A DNA stretch of 64,000 nucleotides. Source: Bisbaumannia salifodinae. GTDB taxonomy: Bacteria > Pseudomonadota > Gammaproteobacteria > Pseudomonadales > Halomonadaceae. This document shows, in pieces, positions 7,405 to 15,243 of the stretch; positions within the stretch are counted from its first letter, which is position 1, and every line of letters begins with the position of its first letter. Where the stretch lies: NCBI RefSeq assembly GCF_039522585.1, contig NZ_BAAADR010000002.1; one strand, given 5' to 3'. Below the pieces are notes generated by a model. The model ran no database searches, was not told where the DNA came from, and saw only the letters and a program-made list of their open reading frames with translations. The translations under genes and the position numbers were made by a program.

Positions 7405-7662
7405 ATGAAGAACCCTAAGACCCTGCTGCGCGTGAGCGTGATCGGTACCGTCCTGGTGGCGCTGTGCTGTTTTACGCCGATTCTGGTGATCCTGCTCGGC
7501 ACGGTGGGCCTGGCGGCACTGACCGGCTATCTGGACTATGTGTTGTTTCCCGCGCTGGCCTTCTTTATCGGCCTGACCGTCTATGCGCTATGGAGAAAGA
7601 AGCAGTACGACACCTGTTGTGAACACAGCTCCATCAAATCAAGGCATACGCCCCATGAGTGA
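7405..7662 (+). CDS. merF: Mercury transport protein MerF, first copy
   Basis: This 85-residue protein has two membrane helices separated by the conserved AALTGYLDYVLFP turn. It has vicinal cysteines in helix one (C21-C22) and a second pair near the C-terminus (C71-C72), as in MerF. MerF provides a two-helix alternative to MerT for moving Hg(II) to MerA. It follows merP by three bases. Its last eight bases overlap a 13-codon open frame that looks like the start of a lost flavoprotein gene. Confidence 0.92.
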   Translation: MKNPKTLLRVSVIGTVLVALCCFTPILVILLGTVGLAALTGYLDYVLFPALAFFIGLTVYALWRKKQYDTCCEHSSIKSRHTPHE

Positions 7663-7696
7663 CATCAAGAAGCTGCCCATCGCGGTCATCGGGTGA
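7655..7696 (+). pseudogene. N-terminal relic of an FAD/NAD(P)-binding protein
   Basis: The frame from ATG at 7655 reads MSDIKKLPIAVIG and then stops at 7694-7696. The sequence looks like the first strand of an FAD- or NAD-binding Rossmann fold, in which AVIG would be followed by AGPxG. The match ends exactly where the glycine loop should continue. Downstream sequence up to the second merF (7697-7736) has no matching code. The simplest reading is a deletion that removed the rest of a flavoprotein gene once placed between the merF genes. Confidence 0.45.
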
Positions 7697-7736
7697 GTTG
7701 TTTCATTGGCTTGCCCGCCACGGTGAAGGAATAAGC

Positions 7737-7988
7737 ATGAAAGGTCCGCAGAAGTTTTCGAGCGTCGTGCTTGGCAGCGTGCTGATGGCGCTGTGTTGCG
7801 TCGTGCCAATCGTCCTGATTCTGTTCGGTACGGCGGGCCTGGCCGCGCTGACAGGCTATCTCGACTACGTGCTTTTCGCTGCCCTGGCCCTGGTCATCAT
7901 TATCGGCTTGCCTCTCTACGCTCGACACCACAAGCGCAAGCAGGACGCCGGCTGTCCCCATAAAGACTCGGAGAAACGTGATGATTGA
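7737..7988 (+). CDS. merF: MerF-like mercury transport protein, second copy
   Basis: This 83-residue protein is a diverged paralogue of the 7405 gene and keeps the AALTGYLDYVLF core and the vicinal helix-one pair C20-C21. Near its C-terminus it has only one cysteine (C73, in AGCPHKD), where the first copy has a CC pair, so the hand-off site is altered. The ATG at 7737 has GAAGGAATAAGC upstream. The 3' end overlaps merA by eight bases at 7981-7988. The two copies differ at many positions, so this is not a recent exact duplication. Confidence 0.85.
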   Translation: MKGPQKFSSVVLGSVLMALCCVVPIVLILFGTAGLAALTGYLDYVLFAALALVIIIGLPLYARHHKRKQDAGCPHKDSEKRDD

Positions 7989-9630
7989 ACTCAACGTGGG
8001 TGGCATGACCTGTGACTGTTGTGCGGATCATGTCAGGGAAGCCCTGGAGAAAGTGCCCGGCGTGCGGTCGGTGGAGGTCTCCTATCCACAAGGGACGGCA
8101 TCGGTAGCCGTTGACCCGGGGACACCGGCCTCGGCGTTGACGTTTGCCGTGACCCGACTTGGCTACCAGGTCCGACTGGCCGACAGTGGGATACCTTCCC
8201 CGATAGGCGCACCGGTTTCCAAGGGCCGCGATGAAGACGCCCTGCATATTGCGGTGATCGGCAGCGGCGGTGCCGCCATGGCGGCGGCCCTGAAGGCCGC
8301 CGAGCGCGGCGCCCGCATCACCCTGATCGAACGCGGCATCCTCGGTGGTACCTGCGTCAACACCGGCTGTGTACCTTCCAAGATCATGATTCGTGCGGCG
8401 CATATTGCCCACTGGCGTACGGCGAGTCCCTTCGATGCCGGCCTGAGCGCCCAGGCGCCGGTGGTGGACCGGGCGAAACTGCTCGAGCAACAGCAGGGGC
8501 GTGTCGAGGAACTGCGTGATGCCAAGTACGAGGGGATCCTGCGCGACCACCCGGCCATCACGGTCCTGCATGGCGAGGCCCGGTTCGTCGATACCCGCAG
8601 CTTGGCGGTCAAGCTGAACGAGGGCGGCGAGCAGACCGTCCGCTTCGATCGCGCCTTCATCGGCAGCGGCGCTCGTCCGGCAGAGCCGCCGGTGCCGGGC
8701 CTGGCCGACACCCCCTACCTGACCTCCACCGGCGCGCTGGCCCTGGACGCCCTTCCCGAACGGCTGATCGTGATCGGCGCCTCGGTGGTGGCCCTGGAAC
8801 TGGCCCAGGCCTTCGCCCGGCTGGGCAGCCGGGTCACGGTGCTGGCCCGCAGCCGCCTGCTCTCCCGGGAGGACCCGACGGTGGGTGACGCGCTGGAGGC
8901 GGCGTTTCGCCGCGAGGGCATCGAGGTGCTCAGGCAGACCCAGGCGAGCCGCGTGGACTATCTCGACCATGAATTCGTGCTGGACACCAACGCCGGGACC
9001 CTGCGGGCGGATCAACTGCTGATCGCCACCGGACGGACACCCAACACCGAGGCCCTGAACCTAGCGAGCATCGGCGTGGAAACCGCGCGTGGGGTGATTC
9101 TGGTCGATCAGCATCTACAAACCACGGTGCCGGGCCTCTATGCCGCCGGTGACTGCACCGATCAGCCGGAGTATGTCTATGTCGCCGCCGCCGGGGGCAG
9201 CCGGGCCGCCGTCAATATGACCGGGGGCGCGGCCGCCCTGGACCTGAGCGTCATGCCGGCGGTGATCTTCACCGACCCCCAGGTGGCCACCGTCGGCCTG
9301 ACGGAAGCCGCGGCACTCGAGCAGGGCCTCTGCGTTGAGTCCCGCGTGCTCGACCTGGAAAACGTGCCGCGTGCGTTGGTCAATTTCGATACCGACGGTT
9401 TCATCAAACTGGTGGCCGAACGCGACTCGGGCCGCTTGCTGGGTGTGCAGGCGGTGGCGGGGGAGGCCGGCGAGTTGATCCAGACGGCGGTGATGGCGCT
9501 GCGCGCCCGCATGACCGTCCACGACATCGCCAATGAGCTGTTTCCCTACCTGACCATGGTGGAAGGGCTTAAGCTCTGCGCCCAGACCTTCACCAAGGAT
9601 GTGACGCAGTTGTCCTGCTGTGCCGGCTGA
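7981..9630 (+). CDS. merA: Mercuric reductase MerA
   Basis: This 549-residue flavoprotein has an N-terminal HMA domain (GMTCDCC, metal cysteines C11 and C14) and a pyridine nucleotide-disulfide oxidoreductase core. The redox motif GGTCVNTGCVPSK carries C125 and C130, and FAD and NADPH dinucleotide folds are visible (VIGSGGAAMAAAL; VIGASVVALELAQ). The C-terminal vicinal cysteines C546-C547 (LSCCAG) bring Hg(II) to the active site. It reduces Hg(II) to volatile Hg(0) with NADPH in the cytoplasm. ATG at 7981 is taken; an adjacent GTG at 7978 is an alternative. It is the last gene of this mer operon; no merD, merE or merB is present. Confidence 0.97.
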   Translation: MIELNVGGMTCDCCADHVREALEKVPGVRSVEVSYPQGTASVAVDPGTPASALTFAVTRLGYQVRLADSGIPSPIGAPVSKGRDEDALHIAVIGSGGAAMAAALKAAERGARITLIERGILGGTCVNTGCVPSKIMIRAAHIAHWRTASPFDAGLSAQAPVVDRAKLLEQQQGRVEELRDAKYEGILRDHPAITVLHGEARFVDTRSLAVKLNEGGEQTVRFDRAFIGSGARPAEPPVPGLADTPYLTSTGALALDALPERLIVIGASVVALELAQAFARLGSRVTVLARSRLLSREDPTVGDALEAAFRREGIEVLRQTQASRVDYLDHEFVLDTNAGTLRADQLLIATGRTPNTEALNLASIGVETARGVILVDQHLQTTVPGLYAAGDCTDQPEYVYVAAAGGSRAAVNMTGGAAALDLSVMPAVIFTDPQVATVGLTEAAALEQGLCVESRVLDLENVPRALVNFDTDGFIKLVAERDSGRLLGVQAVAGEAGELIQTAVMALRARMTVHDIANELFPYLTMVEGLKLCAQTFTKDVTQLSCCAG

Positions 9631-9686
9631 GCGATATCGCTCGCATATCCCCCGGATAATCCGAATAGCGCATTTTTTCAGGCATC

Positions 9687-9732
9687 GATAAACGCCAGGG
9701 CCCGGCAAGACTGCCGGGCCCTGGCGTTTATC
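9687..9732. terminator. Perfect 21-bp-arm hairpin between merA and gntR
   Basis: Arms 9687-9707 and 9712-9732 are perfectly complementary around a 4-base AGAC loop. The arms begin with GATAAACG and end with the matching CGTTTATC. It lies between convergent merA and the GntR-family gene, so it can serve as a terminator for both strands. Confidence 0.8.
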
Positions 9733-9746
9733 GCTAAGGCGGGGGC

Positions 9747-10421
9747 TCACTCCTCGCTAAGGGCGGCGATCACCTCGCCGGTGTGCTGCACATGGTCGGC
9801 CAGCAGGCGCCGGGCCAGGTCGCCGTCCCGGGCCTTGAGGGCCTCGAGGATCTCGCGGTGCTCCTCGGTGGACTCCTGCCAGCGGCCCAGGCGATCCAGG
9901 GCCAGGTAGCGGGCCCGCTCCAGGCGCCCCAGCAGGCCGCGGTGGGTCTCCTCGAGGACCGGGTTCCTGGCGCCGGCGACGATCAGGCCGTGGATGCGCT
10001 GGTTGAGCTCGAAGTAGGCGTTGCGGTCGCCCTTGGCCAGCAGTCGCTCGAGGCGCTCCTGGAGGCTCTCCAGGCGCTTGAGCTCGGTATTGGTCATGCG
10101 CTCGGCGGCCAGGCCGGCGGCCAGGCTCTCCAGGCCGGCCTCCACCTCGAAGAGGTGCTCCAGCTCCCTGGCGTCGATGGGCGCCACCCGGGCGCGGCGG
10201 TTGCGCGGCATCACCACCAGCCCCTCGCCGGCCAGGCGCTTGAGCGCCTCCCGCAGCGGCGTGCGGGAGATGCCCAGCTCCTCGCAGAGGGCCGGCTCCA
10301 GCAGGGTCTCCCCGGGGGGCAGCTGGCCGCGGACGATGCGCCGGTGCAGGGCCAGGTAGGCCTCTTCCGCCAGGGACGGGGTAACGATGCGGGTCACCCC
10401 CGCGGAGGACTCCGTACTCAT
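9747..10421 (-). CDS. GntR/FadR-subfamily (FCD) transcriptional regulator
   Basis: This protein of 224 residues has an N-terminal GntR winged helix (EEAYLALHRRIVRGQLPPGE, SRTPLREALKRLAGEGLV) and a C-terminal all-helical FCD ligand-binding domain, where metals or carboxylates commonly bind. Two in-frame ATGs lie six bases apart. AAAGGAGC ends one base before the first (10427) and gives proper spacing to the second (10421), so the second is chosen. It is the last gene of a minus-strand operon after the TRAP transporter and the racemase-like gene, and probably controls it in response to the imported substrate or a metabolite. Confidence 0.88.
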   Translation of the reverse strand: MSTESSAGVTRIVTPSLAEEAYLALHRRIVRGQLPPGETLLEPALCEELGISRTPLREALKRLAGEGLVVMPRNRRARVAPIDARELEHLFEVEAGLESLAAGLAAERMTNTELKRLESLQERLERLLAKGDRNAYFELNQRIHGLIVAGARNPVLEETHRGLLGRLERARYLALDRLGRWQESTEEHREILEALKARDGDLARRLLADHVQHTGEVIAALSEE

Positions 10422-10477
10422 GGGCATGCTCCTTTAGGGCCTCGGTCTATTCTCCCTCAGCGAGGGGCGATGTCCAG

Positions 10478-11239
10478 TCAGGCCGGGGTCGTCAGGCCGC
10501 CGCGCCCCACCAGGCGCGCCAGGGTCTCCGGGAGCCCCTGGCAGGGCTTGGTGGGAGGCGCGGCGAAGCTGCCGGCGGTGGGCGTCGTGGCGCCCAGGTC
10601 GACCAGCGCCTGGGCCTGGTGCAGGGCACAGGTCACGCCATCCAGGGCCGGCACCGGCAGACGCTCGGCGACGCTCCGGGCCAGGCCGGCCAGGGGCGCC
10701 CCGGCGAGGATCAGCACGTCGGCGCCGTCATCCTGCACCGCCCGCTCGGCCAGGGCCACCAGGCGCTCGCCCTGGTCCTCCTGGACCCGGCCGATATGCG
10801 CCAGGGTCTCGTCCAGGGCGCGGATGCTGGCCAGGCGATCGGCGAAGCCGTAGCCGGCGATGGTCTCCCGATACCAGGCCTGGATGCGCTGGGAGATGGC
10901 GATCACCGAGAAGCGGCCGCCCTGCTGGCAGGCACTGACCAGCGCCGCCTCGGTCATGCCCACCACCGGGATCGGCAGGATCTCGCGCAGGGCGGTCAGC
11001 CCCGGGTCGCCGAAGGCCGCCACCACCACGGCATCGTGGTCGGCGTAGCGTTCGGCGGCGACCTGCATGGCGGCATAGCCGCCGATCTGGGCCTCGGCGC
11101 GGGTCTCGATATAGGCCACGCCGAAGGGCGCGGTGGCCATGCTCAGCTCGGTGCCGGGGCGGGTGCTGCGCCGCGCCTCGCGCTCGATCAGGGCGGTGAC
11201 ATCGGGGGAGATATTGGGGTTGATGACCAGTAGTTTCAT
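10478..11239 (-). CDS. Asp/Glu/hydantoin racemase-superfamily protein lacking both expected cysteines
   Basis: This 253-residue protein has the Asp/Glu racemase fold of the hydantoin/allantoin racemase branch: LLVINPNIS at the start, AAFGDPG at residues 74-80 and a DGVTCALHQAQ helix near 200. Active hydantoin racemases have one cysteine in (A)CFGDPG and one in LGCAGM. The aligned positions here appear to be A75 and G180 (ILAGAPLAG). C204 is not at a catalytic position by this reading. Racemase activity is therefore doubtful; a lyase, decarboxylase or binding role is possible. It sits downstream of dctM in the TRAP operon. Confidence 0.72.
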   Translation of the reverse strand: MKLLVINPNISPDVTALIEREARRSTRPGTELSMATAPFGVAYIETRAEAQIGGYAAMQVAAERYADHDAVVVAAFGDPGLTALREILPIPVVGMTEAALVSACQQGGRFSVIAISQRIQAWYRETIAGYGFADRLASIRALDETLAHIGRVQEDQGERLVALAERAVQDDGADVLILAGAPLAGLARSVAERLPVPALDGVTCALHQAQALVDLGATTPTAGSFAAPPTKPCQGLPETLARLVGRGGLTTPA

Positions 11240-11336
11240 GGCGTGCTCGCTTGTTATTTCCCGCCGTGGGCGGACCCGCGGCGGGGGAAGAAAGAGCCTC
11301 CGGCACCCGTCCGAGTGGGGCCGGAGGAAGAGGCAA

Positions 11337-12620
11337 TCAGTAGCCCAGGGCCCGGGGCAGCCAGGTGACGATGCCGGGGAAGGCGATGCAGGCGATCAGT
11401 ACCGCGTACTGGAAGGCGATAAAGGGCCAGGCGCTCTTCATCAGCTCGTTGAGGCTGATCTTGGAGATGCCGCACATCACGAACAGCAGCACCCCCACCG
11501 GCGGCGTCATCATCCCCACCACCAGGTTCATCACGAACAGGAAGCCGAACAGCAGCGGGTCGATGCCATAGGCCAGGGCGATAGGCGCCAGCAGCGGGAC
11601 CAGCATGATGTAGGCGGCATTCGACTCGATGAACATGCCGACCCCGATCAGCAGCGCCATCACCAGCAGCAGGAACACCAGCGGGTCCTGGGTGAAGTCC
11701 TGCAGCCACTGGGTCAGCTGCATGGGGATCAGGTCGATGGTGAAGGCGAAGGTCATGGTCGAGGCGAAGGCGATCAGGGCGCCGACCATGGCCGCGGTGA
11801 CGGCGGCATTGAACATCGCCTTGGGCAGGTCGGCCAGGCGCAGCTTGCGGGTCACGAAGAAGCCGATCAGCAGCGCATAGACCACGGCGATGGCGGCCCC
11901 CTCGGTGGGGGTGAAGGCGCCGGTGACGATGCCGCCCACCACCACGATGGGCATCAAGAGGATCGGCAGGGCGCGCCAGGTCTGCACCAGCACATGCCTG
12001 AGGCCGATCACCCCCTCGGCGCCCAGCGGGTAGCGGCGGCGCATGGCGATAAAGCTGGCCAGCCCCATAAAGCCCACAGCAAGAATCACCCCTGGTATGA
12101 CCCCTGCCATAAAGAGCCCGCCCACCGAGACCGAGGAGCCGGCCATCAGGGCATAGACGATCATGGCGTTGCTGGGCGGGATGATGGCGCCCAGGTTGGC
12201 GGCGGAGGCCACCACGGCGCTGCTGTAGCCGGTGCCGTACTGCTGGCGCATGGAGGGCACCAGGGAGCTGCCCAGGGCGCTGGCGCTGGCCACGGCGGCG
12301 CCGCTGACCGCCGCCAGCACCATGCCGGCGACGATGGCCACATGGGCCAGGCCGCCGTGCACGCGGCCGATCAGCGAGTTGGCGAAGTCCACCAGGCGCT
12401 GCAGGATGCCGGCGGCGACCATCAGTTCGCCGGCCAGCATGAATAGCGGGATGGCCATCAGCGGGAAGCTGTTGACCGAGTGCATCATGCGCTGGGGCAG
12501 CACCGAGAAGTCCATGCCGCCCATATAGAGGCCCACCAGGGAGGCCAGGCCCAGGGCGAAGGCCAGGGGCATGCGCAGCAGGGCGAAGCCCAGGAAGGTG
12601 AAGATGATGGCCGGGGTCAT
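11337..12620 (-). CDS. TRAP transporter large permease (DctM family)
   Basis: This 427-residue protein has about 12 membrane helices and the DctM signatures: SGAAVASASALGSSLVPSM in the first half and PPSNAMIVYALMAGSSVSVGGLF after it. The second half repeats the pattern with ESNAAYIMLVPLLAPIA and TPPVGVLLFVMC. It is the substrate-translocating subunit of a sodium-driven TRAP transporter working with the DctQ and DctP proteins encoded at 12617 and 13168. Its ATG overlaps the dctQ stop by four bases. The substrate is probably an organic acid, judged only from the family and the neighbouring genes. Confidence 0.92.
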   Translation of the reverse strand: MTPAIIFTFLGFALLRMPLAFALGLASLVGLYMGGMDFSVLPQRMMHSVNSFPLMAIPLFMLAGELMVAAGILQRLVDFANSLIGRVHGGLAHVAIVAGMVLAAVSGAAVASASALGSSLVPSMRQQYGTGYSSAVVASAANLGAIIPPSNAMIVYALMAGSSVSVGGLFMAGVIPGVILAVGFMGLASFIAMRRRYPLGAEGVIGLRHVLVQTWRALPILLMPIVVVGGIVTGAFTPTEGAAIAVVYALLIGFFVTRKLRLADLPKAMFNAAVTAAMVGALIAFASTMTFAFTIDLIPMQLTQWLQDFTQDPLVFLLLVMALLIGVGMFIESNAAYIMLVPLLAPIALAYGIDPLLFGFLFVMNLVVGMMTPPVGVLLFVMCGISKISLNELMKSAWPFIAFQYAVLIACIAFPGIVTWLPRALGY

Positions 12621-13171
12621 GAGGGGGTTCCTCCGCGGCGGTCGGGCGCGCTGGGCAGCGGCTCCAGGCCCAGGGCCTGGGCGATCAGGTGCAGGCAGCT
12701 ATGGCCGGCACAGGCCAGCACGGCGATATAGAAGACGGCGGCGGTGATCGGCAGGGTGGGCATCAGCTCCTGCCACTTGTCGGCCACCGCGCCCAGGCTG
12801 ATCCAGAACAGCGCGGCCATCATGGCGGCGCCGATCCAGGCCATCAGCCGCGCCAGGCCCCGCTGCAATGCCTCGGGGAAGTGGGTCGCCAGGGCGTCGA
12901 TGCCCACATGGATGCCCACCTTGATGCCGTGGGGAATGGCCAGGAAGATCGCCCAGACGAAGAACAGCCGGGAGAGCTCGTCGGCGGAGTCGATGGAGGT
13001 GCCCAGCACGTAGCGGGCGAACACCTGGGCCGAGACCAGGGTGGTCATCACGCCCATGGCCACCAGGATGGCGTAATAGGAGGTGCGGTCGAGCAGCGCC
13101 AGGCCATGCAGGAAGTGGCGCTTGCCCGGGCTGGAGGCGTACGCCTCCAGCCGGTGCCAGGCGGGTGTCAT
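12617..13171 (-). CDS. TRAP transporter small permease (DctQ family)
   Basis: This 184-residue protein has four hydrophobic helices and the DctQ pattern VFARYVLGTSIDSADELSRL, followed by a HGIKVGIHVGIDAL segment typical of the family. It forms the membrane complex with DctM. It overlaps dctP (stop at 13168) and dctM (start at 12620) by four bases each, which indicates tight coupling in one operon. Confidence 0.9.
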   Translation of the reverse strand: MTPAWHRLEAYASSPGKRHFLHGLALLDRTSYYAILVAMGVMTTLVSAQVFARYVLGTSIDSADELSRLFFVWAIFLAIPHGIKVGIHVGIDALATHFPEALQRGLARLMAWIGAAMMAALFWISLGAVADKWQELMPTLPITAAVFYIAVLACAGHSCLHLIAQALGLEPLPSAPDRRGGTPS

Positions 13172-14166
13172 GACGCCAGCTCCTCGAGCACCCGATCGAC
13201 GATCTCGGCGCCGATCTTGTCGCGCAGGTCGTCCACCACGCCCTGGCTGGCCTCGCGCAGGGCGGCGCGGGTCTCGTCGCCGATCGGGGTGAACTGCATG
13301 CCGCGCTCGATCAGTGCCTGGCGGGCCGCCTCGTCCTCCTCGGCGGCGGTCTGCCGCTGCCAGGCCACCGCCTCGGCCATGGCCTCGCGCACCGCCTGCT
13401 GGTCGTCAGCGCTCAGGCGATTGAAGGTATCGCGGTTGGCCGCCACCACGATGAAGTCATAGAAGTGGCCGGTATCGGAGAGGTGAGCCTGCACCTCGTC
13501 GAGGCGCTTGGTGCTGATGATGCTGTAGGGGTTCTCCTGGCCGTCCAGTACCCCCTGCTGCAGGGCGCCGTAGACCTCGTTGATATCCATGGAGACCGGG
13601 TTGGCGCCGATGGCGCGGAAGGTGTCCAGGTGGGTCTGGTTGGGCTGCAGGCGGAGCTTGAGGTCCTGGAAGTCGTCGAGGGTCTCGAGGGGGCGCTCGT
13701 TGTTGGTGACGTGGCGGAAGCCCAGCTCCATGTAGCCCAGGGCGGTGAAGCCCTTGTCGGCCAGTTCCGCGTCGAGCAGCTCGCCGATTTCGCCGTCGAT
13801 CAGTTCGAAGGCCTCCTCGCGGCTGGCGAAGGCGAAGGGCAGGCTCAGGGCCTCCAGCTCGGGGACGGTGCGCGACAGGTAGGAGATGCCGATCCAGGTG
13901 CCGGCGATGGCGCCGGAGGCGACCTGGTCGACGTTCTCGCCGGCGCCGCCCAGCTGCATATTGGGGAACAGCTGGGCGGTCAGGTCGCCGTCGGTGCGCT
14001 CGGCCAGGGCGTCGCGGAAGCGTTCCATGGCGCGGCTGCTGGAGTGGTCATCGGTGAAGTTGCCGCCGAAGCGCAGGGTCTCGGCGCCGGCCAGCAGCGG
14101 GCTGCCCAGGCCCAGGGCCAGCAGCAGGGCGGCGGAACGACGGGCAAGACGGTTTGTTGTTGTCAT
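13168..14166 (-). CDS. TRAP transporter substrate-binding protein (DctP family)
   Basis: This 332-residue periplasmic protein has a signal peptide of about 30 residues (RRSAALLLALGLGSPLLAGAE). The DctP fold is recognisable from LRFGGNFTDDH, GENVDQVASGAI, LKLRLQPNQTHLDTFRAIGANPVSM and EVYGALQQGVLDGQENP. The arginine in LRLQPN is the usual carboxylate-binding residue, so an acid ligand is likely. The chosen ATG at 14166 begins MTTTNRLARRS; ten upstream in-frame residues would place extra sequence before the signal peptide. It is the first gene of the minus-strand operon and its promoter region (14167-14300) is AT-rich. Confidence 0.9.
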   Translation of the reverse strand: MTTTNRLARRSAALLLALGLGSPLLAGAETLRFGGNFTDDHSSSRAMERFRDALAERTDGDLTAQLFPNMQLGGAGENVDQVASGAIAGTWIGISYLSRTVPELEALSLPFAFASREEAFELIDGEIGELLDAELADKGFTALGYMELGFRHVTNNERPLETLDDFQDLKLRLQPNQTHLDTFRAIGANPVSMDINEVYGALQQGVLDGQENPYSIISTKRLDEVQAHLSDTGHFYDFIVVAANRDTFNRLSADDQQAVREAMAEAVAWQRQTAAEEDEAARQALIERGMQFTPIGDETRAALREASQGVVDDLRDKIGAEIVDRVLEELAS

Positions 14167-14246
14167 GGGAGTGTCCTTGGCTGATGGGAGAGTCACCGCC
14201 GCGATCGGCGGCCTGGATTCACCATAGGACAGCTTCGCTATAAATA

Positions 14247-14264
14247 CAAAATACAGAATACTGT
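14247..14264. promoter_or_regulatory. Putative GntR operator upstream of dctP
   Basis: CAAAATACAGAATACTGT includes a dyad ACAG-AATA-CTGT and lies in the AT-rich region upstream of dctP. The first ten bases recur exactly at 15181-15190, upstream of the divergent 15244 gene. A GntR/FCD regulator binding both is a reasonable inference, not shown. Confidence 0.4.
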
Positions 14265-14304
14265 TTTTTTATTATTTGTTTTATTTCATGTGTTTATAAA
14301 TTCA

Positions 14305-14328
14305 AAAACCCGGCGGTGGCCGGGTTTT
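14305..14328 (-). terminator. Terminator after the second gntR
   Basis: Arms AAAACCCGGC (14305-14314) and GCCGGGTTTT (14319-14328) pair perfectly around GGTG. On the minus strand the stem ends in a T run. It lies just downstream of the gene ending at 14350. Confidence 0.75.
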
Positions 14329-14349
14329 GTCGTCCCTGTTAGGAGGCGA

Positions 14350-15066
14350 TCACCGGCGCGAGGCGGCCAGGCCAGCGAGGACGGCGGCGCCGGTGCGGCG
14401 CATATGCTCCGCCATGGCGGCGGAGAGGGCCGCGGCGTCCCGCGCCTCCAGGGCGGCGAGGATCACCTCGTGCTCCTGGGCCGATTCGTCCCAGCGCCCC
14501 TGCTGCAGGTTGGCGGCATAGCGGGCCCGGGTGATCTTGTGGGTCAGCTGGCCCTGCTGCTCGAGCAGCACCCGGTTGCCGGCGAGCTCGGTGAGACGCC
14601 GGTGCAGTTGCTGGTTGGCCTCGAAGTACTCCTGGCGCCGCTGCCGGCGGTGCAGCTCCAGCATCCGCTCGTGGAGGGTGCGGATCTCGGCGATCTCGAC
14701 ATCGCTGGCGCGCTCCACCAGCAGGTGACCGGAGAGGCCCTCCAGGGCCGCCATCACCTCGAAGAGGTCGTGGACCTCGGCGGGGTCCACCGCGGTCACC
14801 TGGGCGCCGCGGTTGGGCAGCAGCTCCACCAACCCCTCGTTGGCCAATACCTTGAGCGCCTCCCGCAGCGGGGTGCGCGACACCTCGAAGGCCTCGCAGA
14901 GCCGCTTCTCGGAGATGCGGCTGCCCGGCGCCAGTTCCCCCTCCAGCACCATATGACGCAGCCGCTCGGCCACCACCTGATAGAGGGACAGGCGGCGCAG
15001 CGGCGCGCCCGGTGAGGCCTCGTCCGCGGCGGGGCGCGGTCGGCGAAGCGTCGGCATCTCGGTCAT
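14350..15066 (-). CDS. GntR/FadR-subfamily (FCD) transcriptional regulator
   Basis: This 238-residue regulator has a GntR winged helix (YQVVAERLRHMVLEGELAPGSRISEKRL, with SRTPLREALKVLANEGLVELL) and an FCD domain with helix EVHDLFEVMAALEGLSGHLL. It is related to, but distinct from, the 9747 regulator. The ATG at 15066 has AAGGAGAG upstream. It is divergent from the 15244 plus-strand operon and lies between the two TRAP systems, so it could repress either or both through the shared motif at 14247 and 15181. Confidence 0.88.
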   Translation of the reverse strand: MTEMPTLRRPRPAADEASPGAPLRRLSLYQVVAERLRHMVLEGELAPGSRISEKRLCEAFEVSRTPLREALKVLANEGLVELLPNRGAQVTAVDPAEVHDLFEVMAALEGLSGHLLVERASDVEIAEIRTLHERMLELHRRQRRQEYFEANQQLHRRLTELAGNRVLLEQQGQLTHKITRARYAANLQQGRWDESAQEHEVILAALEARDAAALSAAMAEHMRRTGAAVLAGLAASRR

Positions 15067-15180
15067 GGCAGCTCTCCTTCCCGTGGCTGGCCCCGATCCG
15101 GGGGCGATGGCGGGGTGGGTAAAAGTGTACTTGCAAAATCTCGGCGATGTGCAAGTCTTAGGGGGCGGACAAATTGAATT

Positions 15181-15200
15181 CAAAATACAGTATTTAGTAT
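15181..15200. promoter_or_regulatory. Putative GntR operator upstream of the 15244 operon
   Basis: CAAAATACAGTATTTAGTAT shares its first ten bases with the site at 14247 and sits in the AT-rich stretch between the divergent gntR and the 15244 gene. AT-rich pieces such as TATTTA and TAGTAT could form the promoter. Assignment to a specific regulator is inferred. Confidence 0.4.
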
Positions 15201-15243
15201 ATCTGGCTTTCCGATCATAACCACAACGAGGAACCGCGCCGCC

